Part shown: piece after piece, positions 1-9,818 of the stretch
How positions within the stretch are numbered: position 1 is the stretch's first letter
Layout: each line of letters begins with the position of its first letter
From: Legionella cherrii
GTDB lineage: Bacteria; Pseudomonadota; Gammaproteobacteria; Legionellales; Legionellaceae
Direction: 5' to 3'
DNA: 64,000 nt
NCBI RefSeq assembly: GCF_900635815.1
Contig: NZ_LR134173.1
Location: 3,580,001-3,644,000 of the forward strand
Notes under the pieces: generated by a model
The model's input: the letters and a program-made list of their open reading frames with translations, nothing else
The model's database searches: none
What the model was told of the DNA's origin: nothing
Made by a program: the position numbers and the translations under genes

Positions 1-641
1 TAAGCTATACCAATCAAGGCAAAACTGCACAAGCGGTTCGCCATATTAGTAGAAATGGTAACCGTGATTACTATACCCCTAAAGGCGAAAGTTTTAAGAA
101 AGCCTTTTCACGGTATCCGATTAAGTTCAGTCATATAAGCTCAACTTTTACTTCTTCAAGATATCATCCCATATTGCATTATAAAAGAGCACATAAAGGT
201 ATTGATCTCGCAGCACCTATCGGAACACCAATTCAATCTGTTGGTGATGGAGTCATTACTAATATTGGTAGACACAATGGCTACGGGAATATGATTGAAG
301 TCAAACATGATAAAACCTTCAGTACGTTATATGGACACATGCTTCGATTTGCCAAAGGCTTGTCCAAAGGCAGCCGAATTAAACGCGGTCAGGTAATTGG
401 CTATGTAGGTCAAACAGGTCTGGCTACAGGTCCTCATTGCCATTATGAGCTTCATGTTCATAACCAACCAAGAAATCCAACAACGACCTACCTGCCCACA
501 GCATCTCCTGTTCCTGCGCGCGAAATGGCCCAATTTAAAGCGAAGGTACGTAATGTATTTGCACGTTTTAAATCACTTGAAAAAACAAATTACGCCAGTA
601 AAGGTAAAAGCAAAGGCAAGAAAAAAACAAGAATTGGATAA
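1..641 (+). CDS. M23 family metallopeptidase (LytM/Gly-Gly endopeptidase domain), 5' end missing
   Basis: The reading frame is open from base 3, so the true start lies outside the window; the first in-frame ATG (174) is inside the domain. The visible part holds both LytM zinc motifs: an HxxxD (HKGID) at about 190-210 and a late HxH (HCHYELH) at about 436-456, with the typical beta-sheet glycine pattern between. M23 enzymes cut peptidoglycan cross-bridges, or act as inactive activators of amidases; here the zinc ligands look intact, so activity is plausible. The C-terminus is a basic Lys-rich tail (KGKSKGKKK) that could bind wall or nucleic acid. The upstream part, often LysM or coiled coil plus a signal peptide, cannot be seen. 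The family call is firm, the substrate is not. Confidence 0.9.
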   Translation, partial: SYTNQGKTAQAVRHISRNGNRDYYTPKGESFKKAFSRYPIKFSHISSTFTSSRYHPILHYKRAHKGIDLAAPIGTPIQSVGDGVITNIGRHNGYGNMIEVKHDKTFSTLYGHMLRFAKGLSKGSRIKRGQVIGYVGQTGLATGPHCHYELHVHNQPRNPTTTYLPTASPVPAREMAQFKAKVRNVFARFKSLEKTNYASKGKSKGKKKTRIG

Positions 642-679
642 TCTTTAATGCAATTTTCTATTGAGGTAAATCAGTATAA

Positions 680-1213
680 TCACCCAAATAGATAACGGCA
701 AACGAGTACAGAGGCAATGATTCCAGCAAGATCTGCTAATAAGCCAGCAGGAATAGCATGTCGTGTTCGGCGAATTCCTATAGAACCAAAATAAACAGCA
801 ATCACATAAAATGTTGTTTCTGTACTCCCCATCATCGTGGCTGCAACTTTGGCGATAAACGAGTCTCCACCATGCTGATGAATCAATTCGGCCATCATTC
901 CTGTTGAAGCACTTCCTGAGAAAGGTCGAATTAAAGCCAAGGGCAATACTTCAGGAGGCATACCAATCATGGCGAGAAGAGGAGCCAGCAGATTGGCCAT
1001 TAAACCAAAAAATCCTGAAGCACGTAGCATCCCAATAGCTACTATCATCGCGATTAAATAAGGAACAATGCTCAAAATCGTATCAAATCCTTGTTTTGCG
1101 CCTACGATAAATGCATCAAAAACGTTAATTTTTTTTATTGCAGCGTATAAAGGAATACCCACAATAAAAATTAAAAGCATCCAATTAGACAACTGATTAG
1201 CGAATCCACTCAT
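680..1213 (-). CDS. spmB: SpmB-like nucleoside-recognition (Gate) domain membrane protein
   Basis: A 177-residue hydrophobic protein with about five membrane segments and a Gate-type core (LALIRPFSGSASTGMMAEL, then a GSTETTFYV motif). That motif pair is characteristic of the SpmA/SpmB proteins named for Bacillus spore maturation but widespread in non-sporulating proteobacteria, where the function is unknown. Its ATG overlaps the stop of spmA by 4 bases, so the two are translationally coupled and probably form a heteromeric membrane complex. The family name should not be read as evidence for sporulation. Confidence 0.85.
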   Translation of the reverse strand: MSGFANQLSNWMLLIFIVGIPLYAAIKKINVFDAFIVGAKQGFDTILSIVPYLIAMIVAIGMLRASGFFGLMANLLAPLLAMIGMPPEVLPLALIRPFSGSASTGMMAELIHQHGGDSFIAKVAATMMGSTETTFYVIAVYFGSIGIRRTRHAIPAGLLADLAGIIASVLVCRYLFG

Positions 1214-1815
1214 AGGCTGTCTTTCCTTCCAACACGAAACATGGGTAATTTCGCTAATTGCTTTACGGCAATAATGGCAACTAAAGTAGAAACGATAGTG
1301 GCGATTAAAGAACTGACGATGACACTACTTGGATTAGTGCTACCATTTGCCGCCAAATATGCAATTGCGGTAGCAGGAATTAATTGCACGCTTGAAGTAT
1401 TAATTGCTAGAAAAGTACACATGGAGTTGGTTGCAATTTTTGTATGCTGGTTCAGTGTTTGCAGCTCTTTCATCGCTTGCAATCCAAATGGAGTTGCTGC
1501 ATTGGCAAGTCCCAACATATTTGCAGCAATATTCATGGTGATCGCCCCCATTGCGGGATGTTCTGTAGGAATATCCGGAAACAGTCGTCTTAAAATCGGT
1601 TTGAGAAGTTTACCCAATAAAGTCACTAGTCCTGATTCGGTCGCTATGGACATAATTCCAAGCCATAAAGACATGATTCCTGCCAAACCAAGAGCAATTT
1701 CAAAACCAAGTTTGGCTGAGTCAGTTACAGCACGAGCAACCTCATCAATACGTCCTTCAATCACGCCAACTACTACAGAAATCAGTATCATCCCTAACCA
1801 GATTATATTGAGCAT
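1210..1815 (-). CDS. spmA: SpmA-like nucleoside-recognition (Gate) domain membrane protein
   Basis: About 201 residues with several membrane spans and the Gate motif around NIAANMLGLANAATPFGL, which is the SpmA signature. I start it at the ATG at 1815 because a perfect GGAGG lies five bases upstream; the longer frame to 1827 begins inside that ribosome-binding site. It is the first gene of a two-gene unit with spmB (4-base overlap). The proteins are probably in the inner membrane; transport or sensing of a nucleoside-like ligand is suggested by the domain name only. It is divergent from the amidase-like gene that starts at 1882. Confidence 0.85.
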   Translation of the reverse strand: MLNIIWLGMILISVVVGVIEGRIDEVARAVTDSAKLGFEIALGLAGIMSLWLGIMSIATESGLVTLLGKLLKPILRRLFPDIPTEHPAMGAITMNIAANMLGLANAATPFGLQAMKELQTLNQHTKIATNSMCTFLAINTSSVQLIPATAIAYLAANGSTNPSSVIVSSLIATIVSTLVAIIAVKQLAKLPMFRVGRKDSL

Positions 1816-1881
1816 TCTTGCCTCCATACTCCGGAACAGGTTAAGATGTAGTCATTATTTGGCTTTAGATAGAAAAAATTG

Positions 1882-2880
1882 ATGAAGTGCACACTTACTC
1901 CCTTAAAACATTTGATTTTTATAACCTGCTTCCTCATTTCTTTTTTAAGTTATGCTTTTGACTCAAATACTACTGAAAAACAAGCTAACTCCTCAATAGA
2001 AGAACTATACCATAGACTCAGCAGCATGCCGAATACTTCCATGCCCGATAGAATAGATTGGTTTAGCAGCCAATTTTTGGGTATCCCTTATTTACTTGGT
2101 TCTTTAGGAGAAGGCCCCAAAGCGCGCTATGATCAGTTTCCTAAATACCGTGTCGACTCATTCGATTGCGATACCTATGTCAACACGGTTCTGTCTTTAG
2201 CTTTGGCCAATTCACTAACCTCGTTTCAACAATGCATAAAAAACATGCGCTATAAAAATGGCCTCGTTTCTTATCTTCAACGAAATCATTTTCAAGGCTT
2301 GGATTGGAATCAAAACAATCAGCAAAGCGGACTACTTAAAGACATTACATTAACGATTAAAGATAAAAATAATCAACCAGTAGCCCAGATCGCTGAAGCA
2401 GTGATTAATAAACCTAATTGGTATGCCTTTAAAACGGTTGAAACAATTAGACTAGAGCATGCCGATAAAGGAAAAGAAGAAGCGCGATTAGATGAATTGA
2501 AAAAGAAAGGCGCTCAATTAGAAGTGACTTCAGAAAAGGTCCCTTACCTTCCTTTTACTGCGTTATTTCCCGAACATAATAAACCAGATATGTATTTATT
2601 TGCGCAAATTCCTCATGGTGCAATCATTGAAATTGTAAGACCAAACTGGGATCTAAGCCAAAAAATTGGCACTGCATTAAATATTTCACATTTAGGTTTT
2701 GCAATTAGACATGATGGACAATTGTATTTTCGGCAAGCTTCGTCAGAATATGGCAAAGTAGTTGAAGTACCATTGATTGACTACCTTGAAAAAGCGCTAA
2801 ATAGTCCAACAATTAAAGGCATAAATGTTCAAATTGTTGTACCTACAAAACCCTTAACAGATTGTAAAATGCCTGTTTAA
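1882..2880 (+). CDS. Exported DUF1460 (N-acetylmuramoyl-L-alanine amidase-like) protein
   Basis: A 332-residue protein with an N-terminal signal peptide (hydrophobic stretch ending near LSYAFDS). The motif DSFDCDTYVN near residue 96 supplies the nucleophilic Cys of the DUF1460 NlpC/P60-like fold, and the later ISHLGFAIRHDG region supplies a His. DUF1460 proteins are predicted periplasmic peptidoglycan amidases or peptidases. The second half of the catalytic site reads FRQAS where relatives as I recall them often have FRHAS, so one polar residue may differ. A TTG lies just upstream at 1879; the ATG at 1882 is the simpler start. Monocistronic, 177 bases before pepA. Confidence 0.75.
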   Translation: MKCTLTPLKHLIFITCFLISFLSYAFDSNTTEKQANSSIEELYHRLSSMPNTSMPDRIDWFSSQFLGIPYLLGSLGEGPKARYDQFPKYRVDSFDCDTYVNTVLSLALANSLTSFQQCIKNMRYKNGLVSYLQRNHFQGLDWNQNNQQSGLLKDITLTIKDKNNQPVAQIAEAVINKPNWYAFKTVETIRLEHADKGKEEARLDELKKKGAQLEVTSEKVPYLPFTALFPEHNKPDMYLFAQIPHGAIIEIVRPNWDLSQKIGTALNISHLGFAIRHDGQLYFRQASSEYGKVVEVPLIDYLEKALNSPTIKGINVQIVVPTKPLTDCKMPV

Positions 2881-2919
2881 AACCAAACTTAGTTTAGGTA
2901 AACTGCAAGTAAATTGTAA

Positions 2920-3023
2920 CCTGGGTGAAGCATACCGGTATCCGGGACAGCGGGATCTCTCATCGGAAAACCAAACTATGGCGAAGAGACCCCACGCTTT
3001 GGACGATGGCGGTTTTCGCCATA
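2920..3023. repeat. Palindromic intergenic element upstream of pepA
   Basis: Two nested structures are visible. A CCTGGG...(GAAGCATACCGG)...CCGGG arrangement at 2920-2946 resembles degenerate copies of the REP-like family seen at 24044, 29632 and 32711. A clean 9-bp inverted repeat, TATGGCGAA at 2977-2985 with TTCGCCATA at 3015-3023, follows. Neither has a T-tract, so terminator function is doubtful; an effect on the pepA leader is possible. Confidence 0.45.
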
Positions 3024-3057
3024 CTTAAGGCAACACGAGACATTAGGATAATAAAAA

Positions 3058-4509
3058 ATGAAATATGAATTAACACAACAGCCCTCGTTATCAACCAGCG
3101 AATGTCTTGTACTTGGCGTATTTTCTGATACGGATTTATCTGATTTTGCCCAGGCTTTAGATAAAGAAAACCACGGCCTAATTAGCAAGCTGATTCAGAA
3201 AACATCTGAAGCTGGTGATATACAATGGCATCATAACCTGCATGGAACCTTATTAATCATTCAATGCGGCGAGCAAGCTAAATTCAACCCTTCGCAACTA
3301 AAAAAGAGAACCACTGAGATTACTGTAGCATTAATCAAGCATCGTGTTCGGAGTGCAACAATATGCCTCCCGCAAATAAACCAATATTCCGCAAACTGGC
3401 AATTGGAACAAATGATTATTCAAATGGATAATCAGCGGTATCAATTACTGGATTTTAAAAAGAAAAAGGCAAAAGCCCATCAATTAGATTCTTTAACCTT
3501 TTATTTACCCAATGCCAGTGATGAGGGATTAAAATTAGGCCAAGCCATTGCTGCGGGTGTGGAATTAACCCGTAATCTTGCGAACATGCCAGCTAATATC
3601 TGTACCCCCACTTATTTAGGCGAACAAGCAATGCAGTTATGCAAAGAATTTGCACAAAATATGAGTTGCAAAGTGATGGGGCCAGAAGAAATGCGTCAAA
3701 TGGGTATGGAAACTTTATTGGCAGTCGCTCAAGGTTCAGCCCAGCCACCAAGACTTATAGACATACATTACAAAGGTGCAGAAAATACTCCCCCAATCAT
3801 TCTGGTAGGCAAAGGAATTACTTTCGATTCAGGTGGGTTATCCATCAAGCCTGCCAATGCTATGGATGAAATGAAATATGATATGTCAGGGGCTGCTAGT
3901 GTGTTTGGTGCTTTAAAAGCATGCGCGTTACTGAAACTCCCAATTCATGTAATCGGCTTGATTGCCAGTGCTGAAAATATGGTGAGTGGTACTTCCGTTA
4001 AATCAGGCGATATTGTCACCAGCATGTCAGGGCAAACTGTTGAAATTATCAATACTGATGCCGAAGGTCGTCTCGTATTGGCTGATGCACTAACTTACGC
4101 AGAGCGGTATCAACCCGAATTCGTCATCGATGTTGCAACCCTTACCGGCGGAATTATTGTTGCATTGGGAACGGTAGCATCCGGTTTTATGACCCAAGAT
4201 GAAGAATTAGCACAGCTCATCGAAAAAGCCGCTAAAGACAGCAATGATCGTGTCTGGCGTATGCCCTTGGATGATGAGTATCAAGATGCGCTTGATAGTC
4301 CTTTAGCCGATATGATCAATGCAAATTTTGATCGTACTGCAAGTAGTGTTACAGCTGCATGTTTCCTGTCTCGCTTTACAGAAAAGTATCGTTGGGCCCA
4401 TATAGACATTGCCGGTACAGCCTGGGTTTTCGGCAAAAATCGTAATGCTACGGGAAGACCTGTTCCTTTATTAACTCAAATAATACGCCATGCCATCAAT
4501 TCGCGTTGA
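3058..4509 (+). CDS. pepA: Leucyl aminopeptidase PepA (M17)
   Basis: A 483-residue cytosolic M17 metallopeptidase. The N-terminal third is the variable macro-like domain. The C-terminal catalytic domain carries the binuclear-zinc signatures [14 protein letters not shown] and [14 protein letters not shown], with the catalytic Lys, Asp and Glu ligands in place. It removes N-terminal Leu and other residues from peptides; in enterobacteria PepA also binds DNA, which cannot be judged here. Its last 20 bases overlap holC, an arrangement common in gammaproteobacteria (pepA-holC-valS), although valS does not follow here. A second M17 enzyme is encoded at 5333-6697. Confidence 0.95.
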   Translation: MKYELTQQPSLSTSECLVLGVFSDTDLSDFAQALDKENHGLISKLIQKTSEAGDIQWHHNLHGTLLIIQCGEQAKFNPSQLKKRTTEITVALIKHRVRSATICLPQINQYSANWQLEQMIIQMDNQRYQLLDFKKKKAKAHQLDSLTFYLPNASDEGLKLGQAIAAGVELTRNLANMPANICTPTYLGEQAMQLCKEFAQNMSCKVMGPEEMRQMGMETLLAVAQGSAQPPRLIDIHYKGAENTPPIILVGKGITFDSGGLSIKPANAMDEMKYDMSGAASVFGALKACALLKLPIHVIGLIASAENMVSGTSVKSGDIVTSMSGQTVEIINTDAEGRLVLADALTYAERYQPEFVIDVATLTGGIIVALGTVASGFMTQDEELAQLIEKAAKDSNDRVWRMPLDDEYQDALDSPLADMINANFDRTASSVTAACFLSRFTEKYRWAHIDIAGTAWVFGKNRNATGRPVPLLTQIIRHAINSR

Positions 4510-4930
4510 TTTTTACTTATTAACGAGCGACCAGAACCATGTACGTTGGCTGGTTGCTTGTCGTCTTTTGGAAAAAGCTTATGCTAAAGGGCATAAAGTT
4601 TATGTCTTATGTAATAACAAGCAGGATGCTGAATTATTGGATGAGCTGTTATGGACTTTCAAAGAGGACAGTTTTATCCCACATAACCTACAAGGTGAAG
4701 GACCTGAACCACCACCCCCAATACAAATTGGTTATGAACGTGAACCTAGAGGTTTTAATGATATCTTATTGAATCTTTCGAGTCATGTTCCTGATTTTTA
4801 CCCGAAATTTAAGCGCATTATGGAAATCGTGATTAACGCAGAAGCGGATAAAGAACAGAGTCGCACCCATTATAGGGACTATAGAGCCAAAGGTTGCGAA
4901 TTACATACCCATCAGATTGAAGTGAAATAG
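4490..4930 (+). CDS. holC: DNA polymerase III chi subunit HolC
   Basis: 146 residues beginning [13 protein letters not shown] and matching the HolC pattern: the N-terminal strand, then a helix with [17 protein letters not shown], and the [17 protein letters not shown] motif typical of chi. Chi links single-strand binding protein to the clamp loader through psi. It starts inside the end of pepA (20-base overlap), so it is probably translated by coupling. valS, the usual next gene, is replaced by convergent genes. Confidence 0.92.
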   Translation: MPSIRVDFYLLTSDQNHVRWLVACRLLEKAYAKGHKVYVLCNNKQDAELLDELLWTFKEDSFIPHNLQGEGPEPPPPIQIGYEREPRGFNDILLNLSSHVPDFYPKFKRIMEIVINAEADKEQSRTHYRDYRAKGCELHTHQIEVK

Positions 4931-4991
4931 TGAAGTAGTTTAGATTAGCACAACCTGGTTGCTTGCAACCAGGCTATAATCATAAAGACCA

Positions 4992-5282
4992 TTAATCCCA
5001 AAGCACATCTTTATCTTTTTTTATCGCAGCTTGCAGCAAACTGATTAAGGGCACAGCTCGCTTTGCCAAGCTGATTTTGGGTTCATTTTCTTCATCTTCC
5101 TCAGCAATTTTGTTTTCTTTGCTAAGCCCAGACTGTAACTTTTCCAAAGCCTCAGGAAGATTTTCTGCTTTAATCGCTCCTGGAACCGTACCACTATGCC
5201 CCATTAAAGAAAGCAGACTTTTAGCTACATCTGCAAAATAAGTAATATCTTCGTAAGCATCTGTATGAAACGTCACTAACAT
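4992..5282 (-). CDS. DUF1840 protein
   Basis: 96 residues with the family start MLVTFHTDAYEDITYF and the conserved MGHSGTVPGAI motif near residues 28-38, which is what identifies DUF1840. There is an acidic linker in the middle and no signal peptide or membrane segment. The function is unknown. A strong AAGGAG lies five bases before the ATG. It lies 50 bases downstream of the M17 aminopeptidase on the same strand and may be the last gene of the murJ operon. Confidence 0.85.
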   Translation of the reverse strand: MLVTFHTDAYEDITYFADVAKSLLSLMGHSGTVPGAIKAENLPEALEKLQSGLSKENKIAEEDEENEPKISLAKRAVPLISLLQAAIKKDKDVLWD

Positions 5283-5332
5283 AAAATCTCCTTATTGGCA
5301 TGATCGAGGTCTTGCTGCATGGAACAAGACAA

Positions 5333-6697
5333 CTATCCATAAACACGTAACAAATATTCTGCAACCGTACGTAATCCCATCGCTTCACCACCTTCAGGTT
5401 TACCTGGTTTACTACCCAAGTTCCAAGCCATAATATCAAAATGCATCCAGGGTATCGATTTGGAAACGAAACGTTGAAGAAATAATCCAGCAACAATAGC
5501 GCCAGCATAGGGATGATCGCTAGAGTTAGCCAAGTCAGCCACATTTGAACGAAGCAGCTCTTCGTATGCAGCAAATAAAGGTAATCTCCAGACAGGATCA
5601 GCTGCTTGATATGATGCCGCAGTCACTTCGGCAGCCAATTGATCCTTATTGGTAAATAAGGCCGCAATTTCGGTACCGACGGAAACCCTTGCAGCTCCTG
5701 TTAACGTAGCAAAATCAATCAGTAATTCAGGCTGCTCTTCGCATGCTTTGACTAAAGCATCAGCTAAAACTAAACGGCCTTCTGCATCTGTGTTATGAAT
5801 CTCTACAGTTAAGCCGTTACGCATAGTTAAGACATCACCTGGTCTAAATGCATCGGGTCCTATCGCGTTTTCTACCGCAGGTACAAGCATTTGCAAGCGC
5901 ACGGGTAAATTACGAGTCATAATCCATTGCGCAAGGCCGATTACATGGGCTGCCCCTCCCATATCCTTTTTCATTAAACGCATGCCCGAAGCAGATTTAA
6001 TGTCCAAGCCCCCGCTGTCGAAACAAACTCCTTTTCCAACTAGTGTAATACGAGGGTTTTTCTCATCCCCCCAAGTTAAGGACAACAAGCGAGGTGCTGA
6101 TTTAGAAGCACGCCCAACGGCATGGATTGCTGGAAAATTATCGTCGAGTAATTCATCGCCAACCCATTGTTTAAATTGCCCTTTATGTGTTTTTGCTAAT
6201 TGTTCCACTACTTCAGCTAACTCTTTTGGGCCTAAATCATTAGTCGGTTTATTTATCAAATCCCTCACTAAAAATTGCGCTTGGGTTAAGGCCAACAGAG
6301 CATTCCAATCATCTGGGTGAACTACTAAAATACGAGGTTTTATCTCTTGTTTTTTATAGGTATCAAAACGATATTGTGCCAAAGCCCAATTCATTGTTGC
6401 TTCCTGAGTACATCTTCCTTGTACTTGATAAGTATTCGGTGGGAGTATTAGTGCTGCATTGGCTAAAGCCTGAACCTGATTTCCATCTCCTGTACCAATA
6501 TACGCTTTATCGATTAATCCATCTGCATTCTGAATAAAACAAGAGTCGCCTAATTTTCCTTGAAATTGATGCAAAGCAAGACAATTTTGTTCTGCAGGTG
6601 TAAACAAGCTCATCCCTTCTGCCCATTGATCTTGTGACATCAAATAAAGAGGAATGGCTCTATCACTCTGAGTCTCATAAAATAATTTTGCTTGCAT
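5333..6697 (-). CDS. Second M17 leucyl aminopeptidase family protein
   Basis: 454 residues with a complete M17 site: VGKGVCFDSGGLDIK (Lys and Asp ligands), KKDMGGAA, and [15 protein letters not shown]. It differs from pepA in its short N-terminal domain, as in the PepB-like branch. The ATG at 6697 is only four bases after the murJ stop, with AAGGA inside the murJ tail, so it is probably co-translated with the lipid II flippase. That pairing could be mere operon economy or could point to wall-peptide turnover. Subfamily assignment within M17 is uncertain. Confidence 0.9.
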   Translation of the reverse strand: MQAKLFYETQSDRAIPLYLMSQDQWAEGMSLFTPAEQNCLALHQFQGKLGDSCFIQNADGLIDKAYIGTGDGNQVQALANAALILPPNTYQVQGRCTQEATMNWALAQYRFDTYKKQEIKPRILVVHPDDWNALLALTQAQFLVRDLINKPTNDLGPKELAEVVEQLAKTHKGQFKQWVGDELLDDNFPAIHAVGRASKSAPRLLSLTWGDEKNPRITLVGKGVCFDSGGLDIKSASGMRLMKKDMGGAAHVIGLAQWIMTRNLPVRLQMLVPAVENAIGPDAFRPGDVLTMRNGLTVEIHNTDAEGRLVLADALVKACEEQPELLIDFATLTGAARVSVGTEIAALFTNKDQLAAEVTAASYQAADPVWRLPLFAAYEELLRSNVADLANSSDHPYAGAIVAGLFLQRFVSKSIPWMHFDIMAWNLGSKPGKPEGGEAMGLRTVAEYLLRVYG

Positions 6698-6701
6698 TTT
6701 T

Positions 6702-8279
6702 TTATTCCTTCACTTGGCCACGAAAATGAGCGGGTCTGAGTCCGGCTAATCCCAAAACTAAAACATATATTACCACAGCGACACCTACATGAGCGGCTAA
6801 TATGGCTAAACGCATTACTGGAGAAAACCCGAGCCAATAACTGACTGTTCCACTCATTAAAATTAAATAGAGACTAATGGCTGCATTGGCTAAGAATAAT
6901 TGCATACAGTATTTTAACCATCCAGGCGAAGGTTTGAACACTCCACGTTTAATCAGTATGAACAACAAAGTGCCACAATTGACATAACCTGCTAATGCCG
7001 AAGCTAAAGTCAAACCCGCATGAGCAAAGTACCAAACAAATACAGAACATAATAAAGTATTAACCACCATCGAAATTGCACCCACTTTAACTGGGGTACT
7101 GATATCTTGTCGTGCATAAAACCCTGAAGCCAAAACCTTTACCATCATAAAAGCTGGGACACCGGCTCCAAGAGTAATTAAACTTTTTTGTGTCTGAATC
7201 ACATCATAAGCAGTAAATTTACCATAAGCAAAGCAACTTGAGATCAGCGGTAAAGCAAACAAACACAACCCCAGACCTGCAGGCACTCCTATAAGTAAAA
7301 TAGAACGCAATCCCCAATCCAACGCACTTGAGAACTGGCTGATACTTTGTTCCGCATGCCTCCGAGATAAATGTGGGAGAATCACTGTTGCAATCGCTAC
7401 GCCAAAAACACCTAATGGGAAATCAGTCAGGCGATCGGTGTAATACAACCAAGACACACTGCCAACTTTTAAAAAGGAGGCAAAAATACTGTCGACCATT
7501 AAATTAAGTTGAGCAATAGAAACACCAAATAAAGCGGGGATCATGAGCTTTAGAACTTTATTGACCCCCGCATCATTTCTCACTAATCTTGGCTTTACCA
7601 ATAAATTGCGTTGATGCAAAAAAGGGATTTGAAAAAGCAATTGCGCAATACCTGCAATCAGCACTCCCCAAGCCAATCCTACAACGGGTCTTGGCAAATG
7701 GGGACATAGATAAACCGCAGCAAGAATCATACAGATGTTTAATAATACTGGCGTAAATGCAGGGATGGCAAAATATCCGTAGGTATTTAATACCGCTCCA
7801 GCCATGGCTGTTAGCGAAACCAACATCAAGAAAGGAAAAGTAATACGCAACATTTCTGTTGCCAATACTGCACGGCTGCTGTCATGGCTAAAGCCAGGGG
7901 CAAATAAAAAGATAATCACGGGTGCGGCAAATATTCCGATCAAAGTAACAACACTCAGAATTGAACCCAGATATCCGGCAATGCGCGCAATAAAAACCCG
8001 CACGTCATTCGGAGAACGTGTTTTTTGATATTCAGCAAGTACAGGAACGAAAGCTTGCGCAAAAGCTCCTTCTGCAAAAAGACGGCGCATAAAATTAGGG
8101 ATACGAAACGCCACAAAAAAGGCATCCATCCCTGCTTGGGCACCAAAAAAATTGGCAAGAACCATATCACGTATAAAACCGACAATACGTGAAATGAAGG
8201 TCATGACTGAAACCAAGGTCGTTGAACGTAGCAAGCTCTGGCGTTTAGGTACCATAATTTCTGTTTCTGTTGCTGACAT
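6702..8279 (-). CDS. murJ: Lipid II flippase MurJ
   Basis: About 525 residues with around 14 membrane segments and the MurJ/MviN N-terminal signature (STTLVSVMTFISRIVGFIRD, then FFGAQAGMDAFFVAFRIPN). It moves undecaprenyl-linked lipid II from the cytosolic to the periplasmic face of the inner membrane and is essential in most bacteria. The frame extends to 8336. Neither that start nor the ATGs at 8279 and 8255 has a convincing ribosome-binding site; family length favours 8279 or 8255. It is divergent from rpsT, as in many gammaproteobacteria, and is followed after four bases by an aminopeptidase. Confidence 0.93.
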   Translation of the reverse strand: MSATETEIMVPKRQSLLRSTTLVSVMTFISRIVGFIRDMVLANFFGAQAGMDAFFVAFRIPNFMRRLFAEGAFAQAFVPVLAEYQKTRSPNDVRVFIARIAGYLGSILSVVTLIGIFAAPVIIFLFAPGFSHDSSRAVLATEMLRITFPFLMLVSLTAMAGAVLNTYGYFAIPAFTPVLLNICMILAAVYLCPHLPRPVVGLAWGVLIAGIAQLLFQIPFLHQRNLLVKPRLVRNDAGVNKVLKLMIPALFGVSIAQLNLMVDSIFASFLKVGSVSWLYYTDRLTDFPLGVFGVAIATVILPHLSRRHAEQSISQFSSALDWGLRSILLIGVPAGLGLCLFALPLISSCFAYGKFTAYDVIQTQKSLITLGAGVPAFMMVKVLASGFYARQDISTPVKVGAISMVVNTLLCSVFVWYFAHAGLTLASALAGYVNCGTLLFILIKRGVFKPSPGWLKYCMQLFLANAAISLYLILMSGTVSYWLGFSPVMRLAILAAHVGVAVVIYVLVLGLAGLRPAHFRGQVKE

Positions 8280-8476
8280 AATTTTTATGCATGAAATAAA
8301 ATACCTTATGATATACCTAAATGAATTAAATTTCATAACCTAAATATAAGGTATAAGATTTTAAAATATAATTGCTAAAGAGACATTGGTTCCATATTGA
8401 TCAATTGATTATGCATAAAATTAAGACATATCGCAATAGAGAGAATCAATTTCTACTTTAGAAACAAAGAAGTCTA

Positions 8477-8505
8477 TTGACAAATTCTGACTCATTGTGC
8501 ATGAT
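8477..8505 (+). promoter_or_regulatory. Promoter of rpsT
   Basis: A perfect TTGACA (8477-8482), a 17-base spacer and CATGAT (8500-8505, four of six matches to TATAAT). It lies about 40 bases before the start codon, a sensible position for a highly expressed ribosomal gene. Confidence 0.6.
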
Positions 8506-8545
8506 CACCATCTTTTGTACCGTCTGAATGAGTGGAGATTTTTAA

Positions 8546-8812
8546 GTGGCAAATATTAAATCAGCGATCAAACGTGCTCGCCAAAACGTAAAATTACGTC
8601 AACACAACGCCAGTGCACGTTCTATGTTCCGCACTTACATTAAAAATGTGATTAAAGCTGTTGAATCAGGTGATAAAGAAGCCGCTCATGCTGCCTACAC
8701 CAAAGCACAACCAGTTATTGATAAAGCGGCTGGTAAAGGTTTAATTCATAAGAATAAAGCTGCTCGTATTAAAAGTCGCTTAGTCGCTCGTGTTAAATCA
8801 ATGGCTGCTTAA
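8546..8812 (+). CDS. rpsT: 30S ribosomal protein S20
   Basis: 88 residues, very basic, with the S20 pattern (start [12 protein letters not shown], an [13 protein letters not shown] segment, and [17 protein letters not shown]). It binds 16S rRNA early in 30S assembly. The start codon is GTG at 8546, preceded by GTGGAGA. In E. coli rpsT also has a non-ATG (UUG) start that is part of autoregulation, so the weak start here may matter. It is followed by a strong terminator. Confidence 0.97.
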   Translation: MANIKSAIKRARQNVKLRQHNASARSMFRTYIKNVIKAVESGDKEAAHAAYTKAQPVIDKAAGKGLIHKNKAARIKSRLVARVKSMAA

Positions 8813-8830
8813 TCCTTTAATTGGTTCGCA

Positions 8831-8862
8831 TCGAACTGGCCATGCCAGTTCGACTTTCTTTT
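8831..8862 (+). terminator. Rho-independent terminator of rpsT
   Basis: A perfect 10-bp stem (TCGAACTGGC at 8831-8840, GCCAGTTCGA at 8844-8853) with a three-base loop, followed by CTTTCTTTT. It lies 18 bases after the rpsT stop. Confidence 0.85.
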
Positions 8863-9030
8863 CGCTATTCTTCATAATCATCCTAAAAGATAATGGTATT
8901 CCATTTAAACTCGAATTAAGCCTACATTGAAGATATACCGATGCGATTGTTCCTTAATGCAAGACCACTTCTTCACCTGGATTTAGTTGATAAACCAGGG
9001 AAAATTCGTTAAGAAAAATGTAACCTTTCA

Positions 9031-9789
9031 TTAACACACTGGTTGAGCGCTCGCATAAGAGTCAGTATCTGCGAAAATTCTTGCTCTTGCATTTAATATG
9101 TCGTCCATTAATGTTTCATGTAAATCAAATGATTGCAATACTTTCAGCAGATGCCTATTGGCTTTCAGGATGTTAATAATTTGTCCTGCCACGAGTTCAT
9201 CTTTAGGATAAGGTAATAATCGTTCCAGGGCACCATCTAGTAGTCGATTTTTATTTTCAATTTCATTTTCTATTTTATCAATTGCATCCAATGAAGTCGT
9301 TTGCTGAAGAAGCACTTTAAATACCTCTTCCTGGTTTACAAGTAATGCTGCAATCGGTTTAAGCTCTTTTAATTTCGTAATGAAAAGTAATAACACTGTT
9401 TTTTGTTCTTCAGTTAAACCAACTAATGATTGTTGCACGCTTAATGATTCATTTGTTTCAGCAATACTTTTTGCGGCAAGCTCTGTATAATTCAACAAGA
9501 TGATGAAGTTTTTGAGATTAGGTTGCGAAGCCAATTGCACCATCACTTTTGATATAATCTCTTGATCTGCTCCTGTTATGAGTTCAGATAAAAATTGATG
9601 AACATTTTTTCCCTCATTAATTAATTTTTGAACAACAATATCAAACTCTTCTTTTGTTTTTACCGTATAAAGTTCATTTTGAAGTGCATTCAATTTATTA
9701 AAAAAATCTCCAGATTTTGCTTCAGCTGCAACAAAATTTCCAATAATTCGGTTAACATCCTTCTTTTTATCTTGAAAAAGTCTACCCAT
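9031..9789 (-). CDS. Orphan all-helical protein (effector-like)
   Basis: 252 residues, not recognised. It has no signal peptide or membrane segment; it is Leu/Lys/Glu-rich and looks almost entirely helical, with a possible coiled-coil stretch around TSLDAIDKIENEIENKNRLL. GAGG lies a few bases before the ATG. It is the last of four genes on this strand between 14483 and 9031 and starts 29 bases after the previous stop, so it is probably co-transcribed with it. The architecture and setting fit Legionella Dot/Icm substrates, but the C-terminus (SYASAQPVC) lacks an obvious Glu-rich signal, so this is inference only. Confidence 0.7.
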   Translation of the reverse strand: MGRLFQDKKKDVNRIIGNFVAAEAKSGDFFNKLNALQNELYTVKTKEEFDIVVQKLINEGKNVHQFLSELITGADQEIISKVMVQLASQPNLKNFIILLNYTELAAKSIAETNESLSVQQSLVGLTEEQKTVLLLFITKLKELKPIAALLVNQEEVFKVLLQQTTSLDAIDKIENEIENKNRLLDGALERLLPYPKDELVAGQIINILKANRHLLKVLQSFDLHETLMDDILNARARIFADTDSYASAQPVC

Positions 9790-9818
9790 TTCTATTTCCT
9801 CAATTGATTAGGCTGAGC

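Noticed and set aside
680..1815. Sporulation function from the SpmA/SpmB names
   Set aside because: The family is common in non-sporulating proteobacteria; the names only reflect homology to Bacillus proteins.
1241..1882. 213-codon plus-strand frame antisense to spmA
   Set aside because: Same bases as a well-supported Gate-domain gene on the other strand; no family features of its own.
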